DNA of 14,324 nucleotides from JBGTLW01 sp041743835 (GCA_041743835.1 JBGTLW010000367.1:1-14324), one strand, 5' to 3'; positions 1 to 7,479 are shown, counted from the stretch's first letter. The notes: generated by a model from the sequence alone, not told the origin. Numbers and translations are program-made.

Positions 1-2
1 TC

Positions 3-83
3 CTGTCCACCCTGCGCGACCGCCTGCTGAGCCGATGCCTCGAAGCCAGCCGTTCCCGTTTGCCTCGGCTGCACCCGTATTGA
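3..83 (+). pseudogene. 3' end of an unidentified reading frame
   Basis: The frame beginning at base 3 is open from the window edge to a TGA at 81-83 and encodes 26 residues that are arginine- and leucine-rich and look helical, starting LSTLRDRLLSR. It could be the C-terminus of a gene lying mostly outside the window. Its position 18 bases before a sulfatase-like start would suit a member of a sulfatase or glycosidase operon, but nothing in 26 residues identifies a family. It may equally be a chance frame. Confidence 0.25.
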
Positions 84-101
84 ATCACGGATTGCGTTGC
101 C

Positions 102-278
102 ATGCAGCCACCGATCATCTTCATCCTCTGCGACCAGATGCCCGACCCGTTCAGATGCCCTGCGGACGACGGCGCGTCCGGATGTCCGTGTCGACCTGAC
201 GCAAACAGACATCACCACGTCGCCGGACGCGGTCGTGTTTGGCGACACCGACAACCTTCTCGGGCTCACCGTGCTTGA
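102..278 (+). pseudogene. sulfatase-like N-terminal remnant
   Basis: An ATG at 102 opens a 58-codon frame whose first residues are MQPPIIFILCDQM. This resembles the first beta-strand of formylglycine sulfatases, which typically read NIIFILCDQMR.DALGCYGN. The similarity stops at once: the frame becomes Cys/His/Arg-rich and ends at TGA 276-278, whereas sulfatases run to about 450-600 residues. There is no CxPSR formylglycine motif. The nonamer CAGATGCCC occurs at 135-143 and again at 152-160. Reading the second copy in the neighbouring frame gives RSDALR, so a small duplication may have broken the frame. No convincing Shine-Dalgarno site precedes the ATG. Best read as a decayed gene start; the sulfatase identity rests on about 13 residues. 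Confidence 0.4.
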
Positions 279-384
279 AGGATCGGTCGATGCCACCTTC
301 ACGCAAACGGTGACCACCACCCCGCGCTTCGACGACACGCTGACGCTCAAGCTCTACGCAGACGCGACGCCTGACCCCGGCCCC
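168..384 (+). pseudogene. open beta-rich protein fragment, unrecognised
   Basis: The frame in register with base 168 is open well beyond this segment. From about 168 to 384 it reads like real protein: Thr/Asp/Val-rich alternating strands with phrases such as VDATFTQTVTTTPRFDD and LTLKLYADATPDPG. After that it becomes Gly/Arg/Pro-rich low-complexity sequence. No start codon with a ribosome site belongs to it, and the frame upstream overlaps the sulfatase-like remnant. It looks like a piece of an extracellular beta-sandwich protein joined to the sulfatase fragment by rearrangement. I do not recognise the family. Confidence 0.25.
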
Positions 385-399
385 GGGTTGATGCCGGGG
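375..399. terminator. GC hairpin beyond the glycosidase gene
   Basis: CCCCGGC (375-381) and GCCGGGG (393-399) form a perfect 7-bp stem with an 11-base loop, about 60 bases past the stop of the minus-strand glycosidase. Neither strand has a T-tract behind it, so it could be a weak or factor-assisted terminator, or only a transcript-end stabiliser. Confidence 0.3.
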
Positions 400-457
400 G
401 TTGGTTGGGGAGCGTGTGGGGGAGGAAGATGCGGTGTGAACCGCCCGCCGCCTGTGG

Positions 458-1753
458 TTACTCGGGGAGCTTGAGGGTGGAGGCATCGACGTATTGGGGG
501 CTTCCCGAGAGCGTCAGCGTCAGCTTGCCGTTTGCCGGCGCTGCAGATGCTTTCTCCCCGAGCATGGCGACGGTGGGGACGGGCTTCTGGGCCGTCACTT
601 CCAGCTCGATGTCGTGCGTGGCCTTCTCGTCGGTGGTCCACGCCGCGAGCATGCGCTGGTCGCCCTTCTGGAAGAGCACCACGTAGTTGCCCTCGCCGAA
701 GCCTTCGATCTGGCGCTGGTAGGTGTAGCCGTTGAGCGTATCGGTGATGGTTTTGAAGGCGACCAGCGCAGGGGTTGCGGTGTCGTCGCGGCGGATCAGG
801 CCTTTATCGCCCCGGGTCGATTCGCTGCGCGACTTCCACTCGTAGTGCATGTTGAACCGCCAGCCGCACATCAACGACACGAGGTAATTCCGCACCACCG
901 CCTCGGCCTGGAGCACCTCACGCTTGGCGTGGTCCTTCTCGTCCCAGTGATTGAACTGGACGTTGATGCCGTACTCGGTCTGGACGAGCGGGAAGCCATT
1001 CTCCGCCCCGTGCCGCTTGATCTGTTGCTGCAGGTCGTGGTGCCGCTGGATGTTCAGCTCGACGTCGTCGTTGGTGCTGGGTTCGCCGTAGGCGTGGAAT
1101 GAGATCGCGTCGGTGTTCTTGAGCGTGCCCATTTCGAGGCACACCTCCAGCCAGTCGATGGTCTTCTTCCAGCCGATGTTGATCACCGCGCCGCCTCCGA
1201 GGATGACACAGTCCGGGTCGGCCTCGCGCATCTTCTTCACCGCCAGGTTCTGCATCAGCATGAAGTCCTCGGCCTGGCCTTGGATGGTTTCCTTATCGCT
1301 CCGGAAGAACTTGCTGTTGGCCTCGTTCCAGACCTCGAAGACGACCTTCCGGCCCTTGTAGTGCTTCGCCATCGCAGCGGCGTAGTTCGCGAACCCCTCG
1401 CGCGCGACCTCGGTGCTGACGTCCATCCAGTGCCGGTCCGGCTCGTAGAGCTTGTTCCCAAACGAGAGGGTGATCATCAGCCCCAGGCCCGCCTCCTCGC
1501 ACTTGGCCAGGAGCTTGTCCCCGCCGCTGAAGTCGTAGACACCCTTCTCCTGCTCAACGTTGTTCCACTGCACGCCCCTGCGGATCCACCTGAAGCCGGA
1601 CTCGTGGATGCGTTCGAAGTCCACATCTTCCAGCTTCTGGCCGGGGATGCACACGCCAAGCGTTTGCGGCACGGTCATAGGCGGAAACTCCCCTGCGTGA
1701 ACCACCACGGCGTTTCCGAGCGTGGCGAGCACAGCTAGAGCAATGGCTTTCAT
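458..1753 (-). CDS. secreted clan GH-A glycoside hydrolase, GH39-like
   Basis: This 431-residue protein is predicted to hydrolyse glycosidic bonds outside the cytoplasm. The ATG at 1753 was chosen over the longer frame (to 1855) because it is preceded by AAGGA with 8-base spacing and starts a clean signal peptide (MKAIALAVLA..., likely cleaved after HA at residue 20). Residues 25-340 look like a (beta/alpha)8 barrel. The general acid/base candidate is E134 in EVWNEAN and the nucleophile candidate is E250 in VQTEYG, the paired Glu pattern of clan GH-A retaining enzymes; SFHAYGE (208-214) fits the intervening strand. Residues about 345-431 look like a beta-sandwich that ends near the C-terminus. 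GH39 is the closest pattern I recognise, but other GH-A families are possible. The substrate cannot be told. The sulfatase-like remnant beside it suggests an algal polysaccharide context. Confidence 0.75.
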   Translation of the reverse strand: MKAIALAVLATLGNAVVVHAGEFPPMTVPQTLGVCIPGQKLEDVDFERIHESGFRWIRRGVQWNNVEQEKGVYDFSGGDKLLAKCEEAGLGLMITLSFGNKLYEPDRHWMDVSTEVAREGFANYAAAMAKHYKGRKVVFEVWNEANSKFFRSDKETIQGQAEDFMLMQNLAVKKMREADPDCVILGGGAVINIGWKKTIDWLEVCLEMGTLKNTDAISFHAYGEPSTNDDVELNIQRHHDLQQQIKRHGAENGFPLVQTEYGINVQFNHWDEKDHAKREVLQAEAVVRNYLVSLMCGWRFNMHYEWKSRSESTRGDKGLIRRDDTATPALVAFKTITDTLNGYTYQRQIEGFGEGNYVVLFQKGDQRMLAAWTTDEKATHDIELEVTAQKPVPTVAMLGEKASAAPANGKLTLTLSGSPQYVDASTLKLPE

Positions 1754-1906
1754 GATGTTGATCCTTCTATTGAGAGTAGAGTCACGCCAGAGCCTACTTG
1801 GAAAGGAGAGCCTCGGCAACATGCCGGCATCCGCAGCGCAATCACGCGACGACACCGCCAGTGGAGCCGGGCCGATGCGAGGCTCGCTTGCGGTCCGCGT
1901 GGCTGG

Positions 1907-2605
1907 CTAGACCTTGTCGAGCACCCAGGCGACCGCGTAGTGCACCAGTTCGTTGCCGGACTTGAGCGAGAGCTTGACCTTGAGGTGTTCGCGGTAGGTG
2001 TCGATGGTTTTGACGCTCAGGTGCAGTTGCTCGGCGATGTCTCGTGTCTTCTTGCCTTGCCCGATCAGTTCGAGCACCTGCAACTCGCGGTCGGTGAGCG
2101 TGTCGAGTGGGGACGCGGCCGCTTCGCCGTTGTTCTGCCCGATCGCGCGGCGCATGATCCGGTTGCTGAGCCGATCGCTTACGCAGATTTGCCCTTTGAG
2201 GACGGTGCGGATCGCGTCGATGAAACGTTGGGCCGGCTCGCCCTTATTAACATAGCCCTGCGCCCCGGCTTTCATGACGCGCTCGGCGAAGATGTCCTCG
2301 TCGTGCATGGAAGCCACGACCAGACGGATCGACTCGTTGGTGTACCGGATGTCCTTGATCAGTTCGAGGCCGCTGCCCTCTCCCAGCGACAGATCGATCA
2401 CCGCGAGGTCCGGGGACTTGTCCCGGATCTGCTGCAGCGCCTCGGACGCGGTCGAGGCCTCGCCGCACACCTCCAGGTCGGGCTGTTCGTTGATGAGTTC
2501 CGCGAGCCCCCGCCGGGTGAGCACGTGGTCGTCAACCAGGAAGATCGACTTGGTCTTGGTCAGGGCCGAGACGCCTTCGCGGCGTGTTGCTTTACGCGTG
2601 GTCAT
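1907..2605 (-). CDS. NarL/FixJ-family response regulator
   Basis: This 232-residue DNA-binding regulator is expected to bind its target promoters once phosphorylated. The receiver domain spans about 20-138: acidic pair D25/D26, phospho-acceptor D71 in AVIDLSLG, switch residue S99, conserved K121. A LuxR-type helix-turn-helix spans about 167-225, with LTDRELQVLELIGQGKKTRDIA and the recognition helix around SVKTIDTYREHL. Length is normal for the family, with about 15 extra basic N-terminal residues. The ATG at 2605 has AGGGGA 8 bases upstream. It lies on the same strand as, and 542 bases beyond, the kinase and receiver-only pair, so it is a plausible output regulator for that kinase. It has its own candidate promoter at about 2908 with a palindrome beside it. 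The partner assignment is inference. Confidence 0.9.
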   Translation of the reverse strand: MTTRKATRREGVSALTKTKSIFLVDDHVLTRRGLAELINEQPDLEVCGEASTASEALQQIRDKSPDLAVIDLSLGEGSGLELIKDIRYTNESIRLVVASMHDEDIFAERVMKAGAQGYVNKGEPAQRFIDAIRTVLKGQICVSDRLSNRIMRRAIGQNNGEAAASPLDTLTDRELQVLELIGQGKKTRDIAEQLHLSVKTIDTYREHLKVKLSLKSGNELVHYAVAWVLDKV

Positions 2606-2621
2606 GTTTGTGTTCCCCTAA

Positions 2622-2638
2622 GCGGCCGGCGCGGCCGC
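2622..2638 (-). promoter_or_regulatory. GC hairpin abutting the regulator ribosome site
   Basis: GCGGCCG (2622-2628) and CGGCCGC (2632-2638) form a perfect 7-bp inverted repeat around a 3-base loop. On the minus strand it ends a few bases before the AGGGGA Shine-Dalgarno site (about 2614-2619) of the regulator starting at 2605. It could hinder or stabilise translation initiation, or be a DNA operator. It is seen in sequence only. Confidence 0.35.
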
Positions 2639-2907
2639 GGTAAAGAGCAGCCAAGCCAACAATCCCGCGTACAGTTCAACGCTAGGCCTGATCGGTCGGG
2701 CTGTCACTCGCGGCGGGTGGGCTTCACGCATAGTCGCGGCCGATGAGTGGTCACTCACGGCCCACCATGTGCGCGGCCCTCGCCGATGCTCGAATTCATC
2801 CCGGACTTGGGCCATGGTTCTGGTGTGTGGTGCGTGCCGCGGCAACTGAGTGGGCAACGGCAGGTTTTGGGTCGATCTAGACACGCAGGCTCATCAATGC
2901 GGCATGG

Positions 2908-2931
2908 ATTATACCTGACGATGTGTCGTCA
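2908..2931 (-). promoter_or_regulatory. candidate promoter -10 with overlapping operator palindrome
   Basis: The minus strand has a perfect TATAAT at 2908-2913. Directly upstream, in the expected spacer, lies TGACGA-TGTG-TCGTCA (2916-2931), a perfect 6+4+6 inverted repeat. No good -35 hexamer is present at 16-18 bases spacing. This suggests a promoter helped or blocked by a factor binding the palindrome. It would drive the NarL-type regulator at 2605, possibly autoregulated, but which protein binds is unknown. Confidence 0.45.
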
Positions 2932-3065
2932 CACTATATCTCCGTGCGAGCGGCTCGTTAACTATCCGTTATCTCGTGGAACGGGGACGCGGGCATTCGA
3001 CGCTCCGAATCGCTCGGGATTATCGAGGGTAACGTTAACTGCTTTGTGCCCGCAGCGGCGTCGGT

Positions 3066-3082
3066 AAAACCCCTATAAAGGG
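3066..3082 (-). terminator. weak intrinsic terminator after the receiver-only gene
   Basis: On the minus strand CCCT-TTAT-AGGG (3071-3082) forms a short stem followed by G and then TTTT (3066-3069). It lies about 66 bases past the receiver-only regulator stop. The stem is only 4-5 bp, so termination would be weak. Confidence 0.3.
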
Positions 3083-3147
3083 AGGTGCCCAGCTGATTCA
3101 GGCGAAATACTGAAGGCGGCGCGCACCCCGGGCGCAACGCAGGCAAG

Positions 3148-3543
3148 CTAAAAATAGGTGCGCCCGGCGATCACTTCGCGTATCGCCTCGATGATCGCGG
3201 ATGGGGCGTCGTGTTTGTCCACGTAACCCAGCGCCCCCTCGTTCTTCATCAAGTCGGCGTAGGTGAACGAATCGTAGTTGGAGAAGATGATGATGTGCGT
3301 ATCCAAACCCGAATCACGGATCAGCCGCAGCACCTGCACGCCAGAGCCATCGGGCAGCGACAAATCGAGCACCACGACCTCGGGTTTCGCTTGTGGGATT
3401 TTTTCAAGGGCCTCGGCTTTGCAGGCCGCGACACCACAGACCGTCAGGTCTGATTCGGCCTCTATCAAACCTCTGAGACCCTCGCGGATAGCCGGCTGGT
3501 CATCGACCACGAAGACGCGATGAGGCTCTGGGGAGTCAATCAA
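3148..3543 (-). CDS. receiver-only response regulator (NarL-type receiver, no output domain)
   Basis: This 131-residue protein is a single receiver domain that should accept phosphate from the overlapping kinase. D14/D15 are the acidic pair, D60 in VVVLDLSLPDG is the phospho-acceptor, S88 the switch residue, K110 the conserved lysine. It closely follows the NarL-type receiver of the regulator at 1907-2605, but stops after AGRTYF, just where the linker to a helix-turn-helix would begin. The start is TTG at 3543: it overlaps the kinase stop as TTGA, and GGAGG sits 7-8 bases upstream inside the kinase gene, so the two are probably translationally coupled. It may be a phosphate sink or relay like single-domain receivers elsewhere, or a NarL protein that has lost its DNA-binding half. 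Confidence 0.85.
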   Translation of the reverse strand: MIDSPEPHRVFVVDDQPAIREGLRGLIEAESDLTVCGVAACKAEALEKIPQAKPEVVVLDLSLPDGSGVQVLRLIRDSGLDTHIIIFSNYDSFTYADLMKNEGALGYVDKHDAPSAIIEAIREVIAGRTYF

Positions 3544-6395
3544 ATGCGTGCCCTCCGCAGTATGCAGCTAACAACGGTCCCGCCGGTGGGGGGCGAGGTC
3601 ACCACCAGTCGGCCCCCGATGAGATCGGCCCTGTACCTCATCGTACGGAGTCCGACCCCGTCGGCGATATAGGGTTTCTTCGGAAGCCCGACCCCGTCAT
3701 CTCTGATGCTGAGGGTCAGGTACTTGTCATCCTGATGGAGGTGGACGTCCACGCGGCTGGGCTTGCCGTGGCGGATGGCGTTGCAGAGGGCTTCCTGGGC
3801 GATGCGGAACAGTTGGGTCGCGGTGTAGTGCAACTGCGGGGTCAGGGTCTCGCTGACGGTGAGCGTGCAGGTCACGCCAGAGGCTTCGCGGGTGCGATCG
3901 ACAAGATGCTGCAGCGCCTCGCCCAGCCCGCCGCCATCCAACTCGAGGGGGGCCATGCCACGCGACATCATCCGCAACTGCTGGTGCGCGTGGTTGAGGT
4001 GCCCGGTCAGTTCCTGGACCTGCTTCGCCAGCGGGGAGCCTTCTTTTTCGAGGCGCATCTCCAATGTCCTGGCCATCATGCCCAGGCCGACCAACTCGCC
4101 ACCGACCCCGTCGTGCAGGTCCGCAGCGAGCTTGCGGCGTTCGGCCTCGGCGGCCTGCACCATCAATGACTCCAGCTCCTTGCGCGCCAAGACGTGCCCG
4201 AGCTGGATCCCGATCTCGGCGGTCACCGCCAGCAGGTGCTTGCTTGGCCGATGCGGCTTGGTTTTGTAGCACTCGATCAGCGCGACGTTGGCATCGCGCG
4301 CCTTGACCGGGATCGAGAAGACGCTGACCACGCCATGGGGGCGCAACTGCTCGCGTAGCGCATCGGGTTTCTCGCTGCCGTCGTACACCATGCTGGGTTG
4401 GCCGCTGGCTAAGGTATCCCGCAGACGTGGGGCGTCTTCGAGTCGGACGGCATCATTCACCAGGGCCTTGCACAAGGCATCCAGCCGCCCGCCGGTACGG
4501 TCGTGGCAGATGTCGGTGGGCAGGAGCAGCGGTTGCTCTTTACACACCATGTACACGAGCCCCATGTCCCAGTCGTCGTACTCGCAGATGAGCCGGAGCG
4601 CTTCGTGCAGCGCATCCTCTTGCGTCAACGATTCGTTGGCGGCGGTGACGATGGACTTGAGCAGACGCAGTTGCCCGGTCTGCTCCTCCACCAGCGCTTC
4701 GAGTTGATTGGTCAGGGCCTTGAGCGCGCGTTCGCTCTCGCGGTGCTCGGTGACATCGTTGGCCATGGAGACCGCGATCTCGCGTCCGTCTTCGGTCTTG
4801 CCGATGCCGACCGAGCTGAAGTGCCAGATGCGCGTCCGCCCGTCGGCGGTCTGGACCTCCCACTCGCCCTGATCCACGGGCCCGGGCGCGGTCGGCATGG
4901 CGTCCTGGCACGGGGTCCTGACTCCGTTGTGACTCTTGACGGCGAGCCTGACCCAGTCGTCGATCGTCTGGATGCTTTCGGTCGGGTGGCCGGTCAGTTG
5001 CGTGATCGCCCGGCTGGCCAGAAGGACCTTGCGGTCTTCGGTGAACACGAAGGTCGGCAGCGGCGCGTTGGCCATGGCCTGCTCGAAGCGGGCCTCGCTG
5101 GCGCGCAGCCGCTCGGTCGCCCGGGTACGCTCGGACATGTCCTCGATCAGCGCGAAGTAACCGACGACCGTCTTCTCGCCCTCGGCGCCGCCCTCGAAGT
5201 GCGGCACATAGGTCACGTGCGCGATGCGCATCGGGCCGCGTGCGTAGTAAATCTCACGGACCTCGGAGACGCTCTCACCCTTCATCACCCGATCGATCAT
5301 GGAGCGCACGGTTTCGAACGCCTCCCGGCCGATGACATCGGTCACATGCTTGCCGATGATGTCCTTGCGGTCGAGGCCGAACCACTGCTCGTAGGTCTGG
5401 TTGACGTATTGATAGATGAGGTCCTTGTTGCAGTAGGCGATCAGGACGGGCAGCGCATCGGCAACCAGATTGATCTGATCCTCCCGGGCCTTGCCTTTCT
5501 CGATCAGCTCCCACATCCGCGTGGCGTCGAAGACGGTGTTGGCGACCGCCTGGATCAGGTCGATATCGCTTTCCTCGAAGCGGTTGACCTCGCAGTCGTG
5601 CACGGTCATCACACCCCAGGGGCGAGTAGCCGGCCCGACCAGCACGCTCAGCCCGCTGCGCAGGCCGTGCGAATGCAGCAGCGGCGAGCCCTGAAAGCGG
5701 GACTCGTGCTCCAAGTCCATCACGAGCACGGGCGAGCCGAAGCTCAGGGTGTACCCGGCGTGGGTGGTGTTATCTGCGGAGATGCGTGTGCCGCGGATGC
5801 TGTCCGAGGGCGGCCCGGCGACGGTATGGACGCCGAGCCATTCACCCCCCGCGTCCAGCTTGATCAGCTTCACCAGCGCGCAGCCGTACACCTCCTGCAC
5901 GCGCTTGCAGGCGAACTGAAGGGTTTCGTCGAGGGTCCTGGCGGTCAACGCGTGCTGGCCCACCTCCGCGATCATGGCCTGCTTGCGGGCCTTGACCTCC
6001 ATGCGGTGCATCTCATGCCGCAGCCGGAAAAACTCCATGATGACGACCGGGGCGTCGGGGGGGGCTCCGGGGTCGTGGTGCGGCGTGACCCGGCGGAGGT
6101 AGCACTGCTCATTGAGGAGGATGTCCCGATCTTGAAACTCCTGGGTTTTTATCGCAAGGCGGACCTGATCGGTCAGGCCCGCGGCACCGAGGTGGTCGGC
6201 CAACGCGGTGATCGGTTTGCCGATATGCGCATCGTTCACCTCAAGCAACTCCGCGGCGGCACCATTGAAGCGACGCACATGCAAGCCCTTGTCAATCGCG
6301 ACGATGGCCAGTTCCGGGCTGTGCAGCGCATCGGACAGCTTCGGGTAATGGTCCTGCTCTTCGAGCCCCGGCTTGTCATGTGGTTGGTTTGGCAT
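3540..6395 (-). CDS. soluble multi-PAS/GAF HisKA_3 sensor histidine kinase
   Basis: This 951-residue kinase is predicted to autophosphorylate on histidine and pass phosphate to NarL-type receivers. Domains in order: PAS about 20-125; GAF about 143-295; PAS about 305-422; PAS about 432-552; short coiled-coil about 550-580; GAF about 580-735; HisKA_3 dimerisation/phospho-acceptor about 738-815, with H761 in AADLHDGVGGEL; HATPase about 855-948, with N-box QEALCNAIRHG (N872), G-boxes DDGVGLP (899-905) and DGVGLRTM (912-919), and TGGT. No membrane segment or signal peptide is seen, so it should sense cytoplasmic or diffusible cues through the PAS/GAF domains. I see no obvious haem or Fe-S ligand pattern, but the ligands cannot be read from sequence. 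Ribosome site at the ATG 6395 is poor (GAG at 5 bases). It overlaps the receiver-only gene at its 3' end. Confidence 0.9.
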   Translation of the reverse strand: MPNQPHDKPGLEEQDHYPKLSDALHSPELAIVAIDKGLHVRRFNGAAAELLEVNDAHIGKPITALADHLGAAGLTDQVRLAIKTQEFQDRDILLNEQCYLRRVTPHHDPGAPPDAPVVIMEFFRLRHEMHRMEVKARKQAMIAEVGQHALTARTLDETLQFACKRVQEVYGCALVKLIKLDAGGEWLGVHTVAGPPSDSIRGTRISADNTTHAGYTLSFGSPVLVMDLEHESRFQGSPLLHSHGLRSGLSVLVGPATRPWGVMTVHDCEVNRFEESDIDLIQAVANTVFDATRMWELIEKGKAREDQINLVADALPVLIAYCNKDLIYQYVNQTYEQWFGLDRKDIIGKHVTDVIGREAFETVRSMIDRVMKGESVSEVREIYYARGPMRIAHVTYVPHFEGGAEGEKTVVGYFALIEDMSERTRATERLRASEARFEQAMANAPLPTFVFTEDRKVLLASRAITQLTGHPTESIQTIDDWVRLAVKSHNGVRTPCQDAMPTAPGPVDQGEWEVQTADGRTRIWHFSSVGIGKTEDGREIAVSMANDVTEHRESERALKALTNQLEALVEEQTGQLRLLKSIVTAANESLTQEDALHEALRLICEYDDWDMGLVYMVCKEQPLLLPTDICHDRTGGRLDALCKALVNDAVRLEDAPRLRDTLASGQPSMVYDGSEKPDALREQLRPHGVVSVFSIPVKARDANVALIECYKTKPHRPSKHLLAVTAEIGIQLGHVLARKELESLMVQAAEAERRKLAADLHDGVGGELVGLGMMARTLEMRLEKEGSPLAKQVQELTGHLNHAHQQLRMMSRGMAPLELDGGGLGEALQHLVDRTREASGVTCTLTVSETLTPQLHYTATQLFRIAQEALCNAIRHGKPSRVDVHLHQDDKYLTLSIRDDGVGLPKKPYIADGVGLRTMRYRADLIGGRLVVTSPPTGGTVVSCILRRARI

Positions 6396-6735
6396 CGGCG
6401 CTCAGGGGGTCAGTCCATCGCGTAACAAGGGAGCGGGGCACTTTGAAACGATCGGCCCGCCATGCTCGCCCGGCACCAGCGCCGCACCCCGCACCAAGTA
6501 AGCAGCACGGCGTGACGTGATAAGCCGACTCCGGTCCTGCGCATCCTTACACACGACAGGAAAGTCCTCGTGTGCCGCAGGATTATAAAGAAAAATGGGG
6601 CCATGCATATAGGGGAATAGAGGATGTTCTATGGCTGTGAGCCACGTCATAGTATTGAACTGCGTCATCTCGATCATGGGTGCATGGGTGCCTGACTAAC
6701 TCGGGTCCACCCCGCGGCTTACATGGAGTGTCCTT
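6396..6735. other. 340-base divergent intergenic region
   Basis: This lies between the kinase (minus) and the 163-residue gene (plus). 6582-6660 is A/T-rich compared with its surroundings and contains a minus-strand TATAAT. A 91-codon minus frame fills most of it but is judged untranslated. No strong plus-strand promoter was recognised; TTGAAC near 6655 has no matching -10. Confidence 0.4.
6582..6587 (-). promoter_or_regulatory. candidate -10 element for the kinase operon
   Basis: TATAAT is present on the minus strand in an A/T-rich patch, about 190 bases upstream of the kinase ATG at 6395. No TTGACA-like -35 sits at 16-18 bases. The position suits a kinase/receiver promoter with a leader of about 180 bases. 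Confidence 0.35.
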
Positions 6736-7227
6736 ATGTTACACAGCGAATCCGCAACGCCGGTCAAACCCGGCCACGCCACCGCAACACCGGCGGTCAC
6801 CGTGAGGAGGGTTGAGGTTTCAGATGTGGTGGAAGCGGGCGAGGCTGGGGGACTAAGTATCGCGTGGCTCGGTGCTTGTGACCCACTGGACCCGATCCGG
6901 TATTGGCTGGCGATGGATGGGACCCGCCGCGTCGGGCGTATCTACTCCATCCGTTTTGCCGATGGGGTGGCGGCCATCCTTGGGCTGTGGGTCGAGGCGG
7001 AGCATCGGGAGGCCGCCGAGGCACGCCGCCTGCTGTTGTGCGCTGCGTATCGGGGGGTCCTCGATTCGGGAAGTGTGAAGCTGGTCGTTGAATCATCGAT
7101 TACGCGTGTCCCGCCTTGGAAAACGTGGGTCCGCAGCGGTGCGCTGACGCTGCGCTGCCGTCGGCCACGCCGGTTCTGGCGCGAGTACTACGTCAACATC
7201 TACTGCGATGGGTTTCACGCCAGGTGA
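6736..7227 (+). CDS. hypothetical protein, 163 aa, possibly GNAT-like
   Basis: The ATG at 6736 is preceded by GGAG with about 7-base spacing, supporting this start. The first 22 residues are Thr/Ala/Pro-rich and probably disordered. From about 22 to 160 the pattern alternates strands and helices: VTVRRVEVSD, an RYWLAMDGTRRVGRI strand pair, GLWVEAEHR followed by a helix EAAEARRLLLCAAYRGVLDSG, then VKLVVESS and a C-terminal strand YYVNIYC. This order resembles an N-acetyltransferase (GNAT) fold, but the acetyl-CoA loop R/QxxGxG/A is not evident, so the resemblance is structural guesswork. A basic stretch (RCRRPRRFWR, 140-149) precedes the last strand. It stands alone between a divergent kinase and a same-strand PRC-barrel gene. 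Confidence 0.6.
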   Translation: MLHSESATPVKPGHATATPAVTVRRVEVSDVVEAGEAGGLSIAWLGACDPLDPIRYWLAMDGTRRVGRIYSIRFADGVAAILGLWVEAEHREAAEARRLLLCAAYRGVLDSGSVKLVVESSITRVPPWKTWVRSGALTLRCRRPRRFWREYYVNIYCDGFHAR

Positions 7228-7399
7228 TGATGCCGGCCTTTGCGCCATTGAGAACAGATTCAATCGCCGCGTCAGTGCAACACAACCCCGCGCATGCATG
7301 GGGAAGACCACGACAAGCGCATAAGAAAAACAATGAACTTCACAAACTTACCGCTGCGGTTACTTGACTTGTCCGTCCATCGACCTACGGTGAACCCTG

Positions 7400-7419
7400 C
7401 CGGCGAATGTATTCGTCGG
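7400..7419 (+). promoter_or_regulatory. inverted repeat in the PRC-barrel gene leader
   Basis: CCGGCGAAT-GT-ATTCGTCGG is a near-perfect inverted repeat (one G.T pair) about 60 bases upstream of the start at 7480. A TTGACT about 30 bases before it could be a -35 element, but no good -10 follows. It could be an operator or leader hairpin. Confidence 0.3.
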
Positions 7420-7479
7420 TGCTGTATCGGCATAGTTTCGGTGCAGCGAGTCAGTGAACACCTTGATGGGAGATCGGCC

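Larger units (their letters stand above)
2606..3147. other. 542-base gap between the two response regulators
   Basis: No credible gene is seen. On the minus strand it holds a weak terminator-like hairpin (3066-3082), a perfect TATAAT with a palindrome next to it (2908-2931), and a GC hairpin (2622-2638) just above the ribosome site of the downstream regulator. TAACGTTA occurs around 3030-3037 and CGTTAACT recurs near 2955 and 3033. If the promoter call is right, the downstream regulator has an untranslated leader of nearly 300 bases. No helix-turn-helix remnant of the truncated upstream regulator was found in any frame. Confidence 0.5.

Noticed and set aside
494..1102. 202-codon plus-strand frame opposite the glycosidase
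   Set aside because: Antisense to a gene with a signal peptide and paired catalytic Glu motifs; no domain of its own.
1940..2746. 268-codon plus-strand frame opposite the NarL regulator
   Set aside because: Antisense compositional frame; the minus strand encodes a complete receiver and helix-turn-helix.
2618..2884. 88-codon minus frame with a hydrophobic tail in the regulator gap
   Set aside because: No ribosome site; it runs through the hairpin next to the true regulator start, and most of it is low-complexity Arg/Pro/Thr/His.
4503..6425. 640-codon open frame on the plus strand opposite the kinase
   Set aside because: It is antisense to a kinase with intact H-, N- and G-box motifs. Its translation is rich in His, Asp, Gln, Val, Leu and Arg without domains, as expected from a high-GC gene read backwards.
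6402..6677. 91-codon minus-strand frame ending 6 bases before the kinase start
   Set aside because: No ribosome site, mixed composition, no recognisable fold, and a perfect TATAAT lies inside it, so it is more likely promoter and leader. Coupling to the kinase, whose own ribosome site is weak, is not fully excluded.
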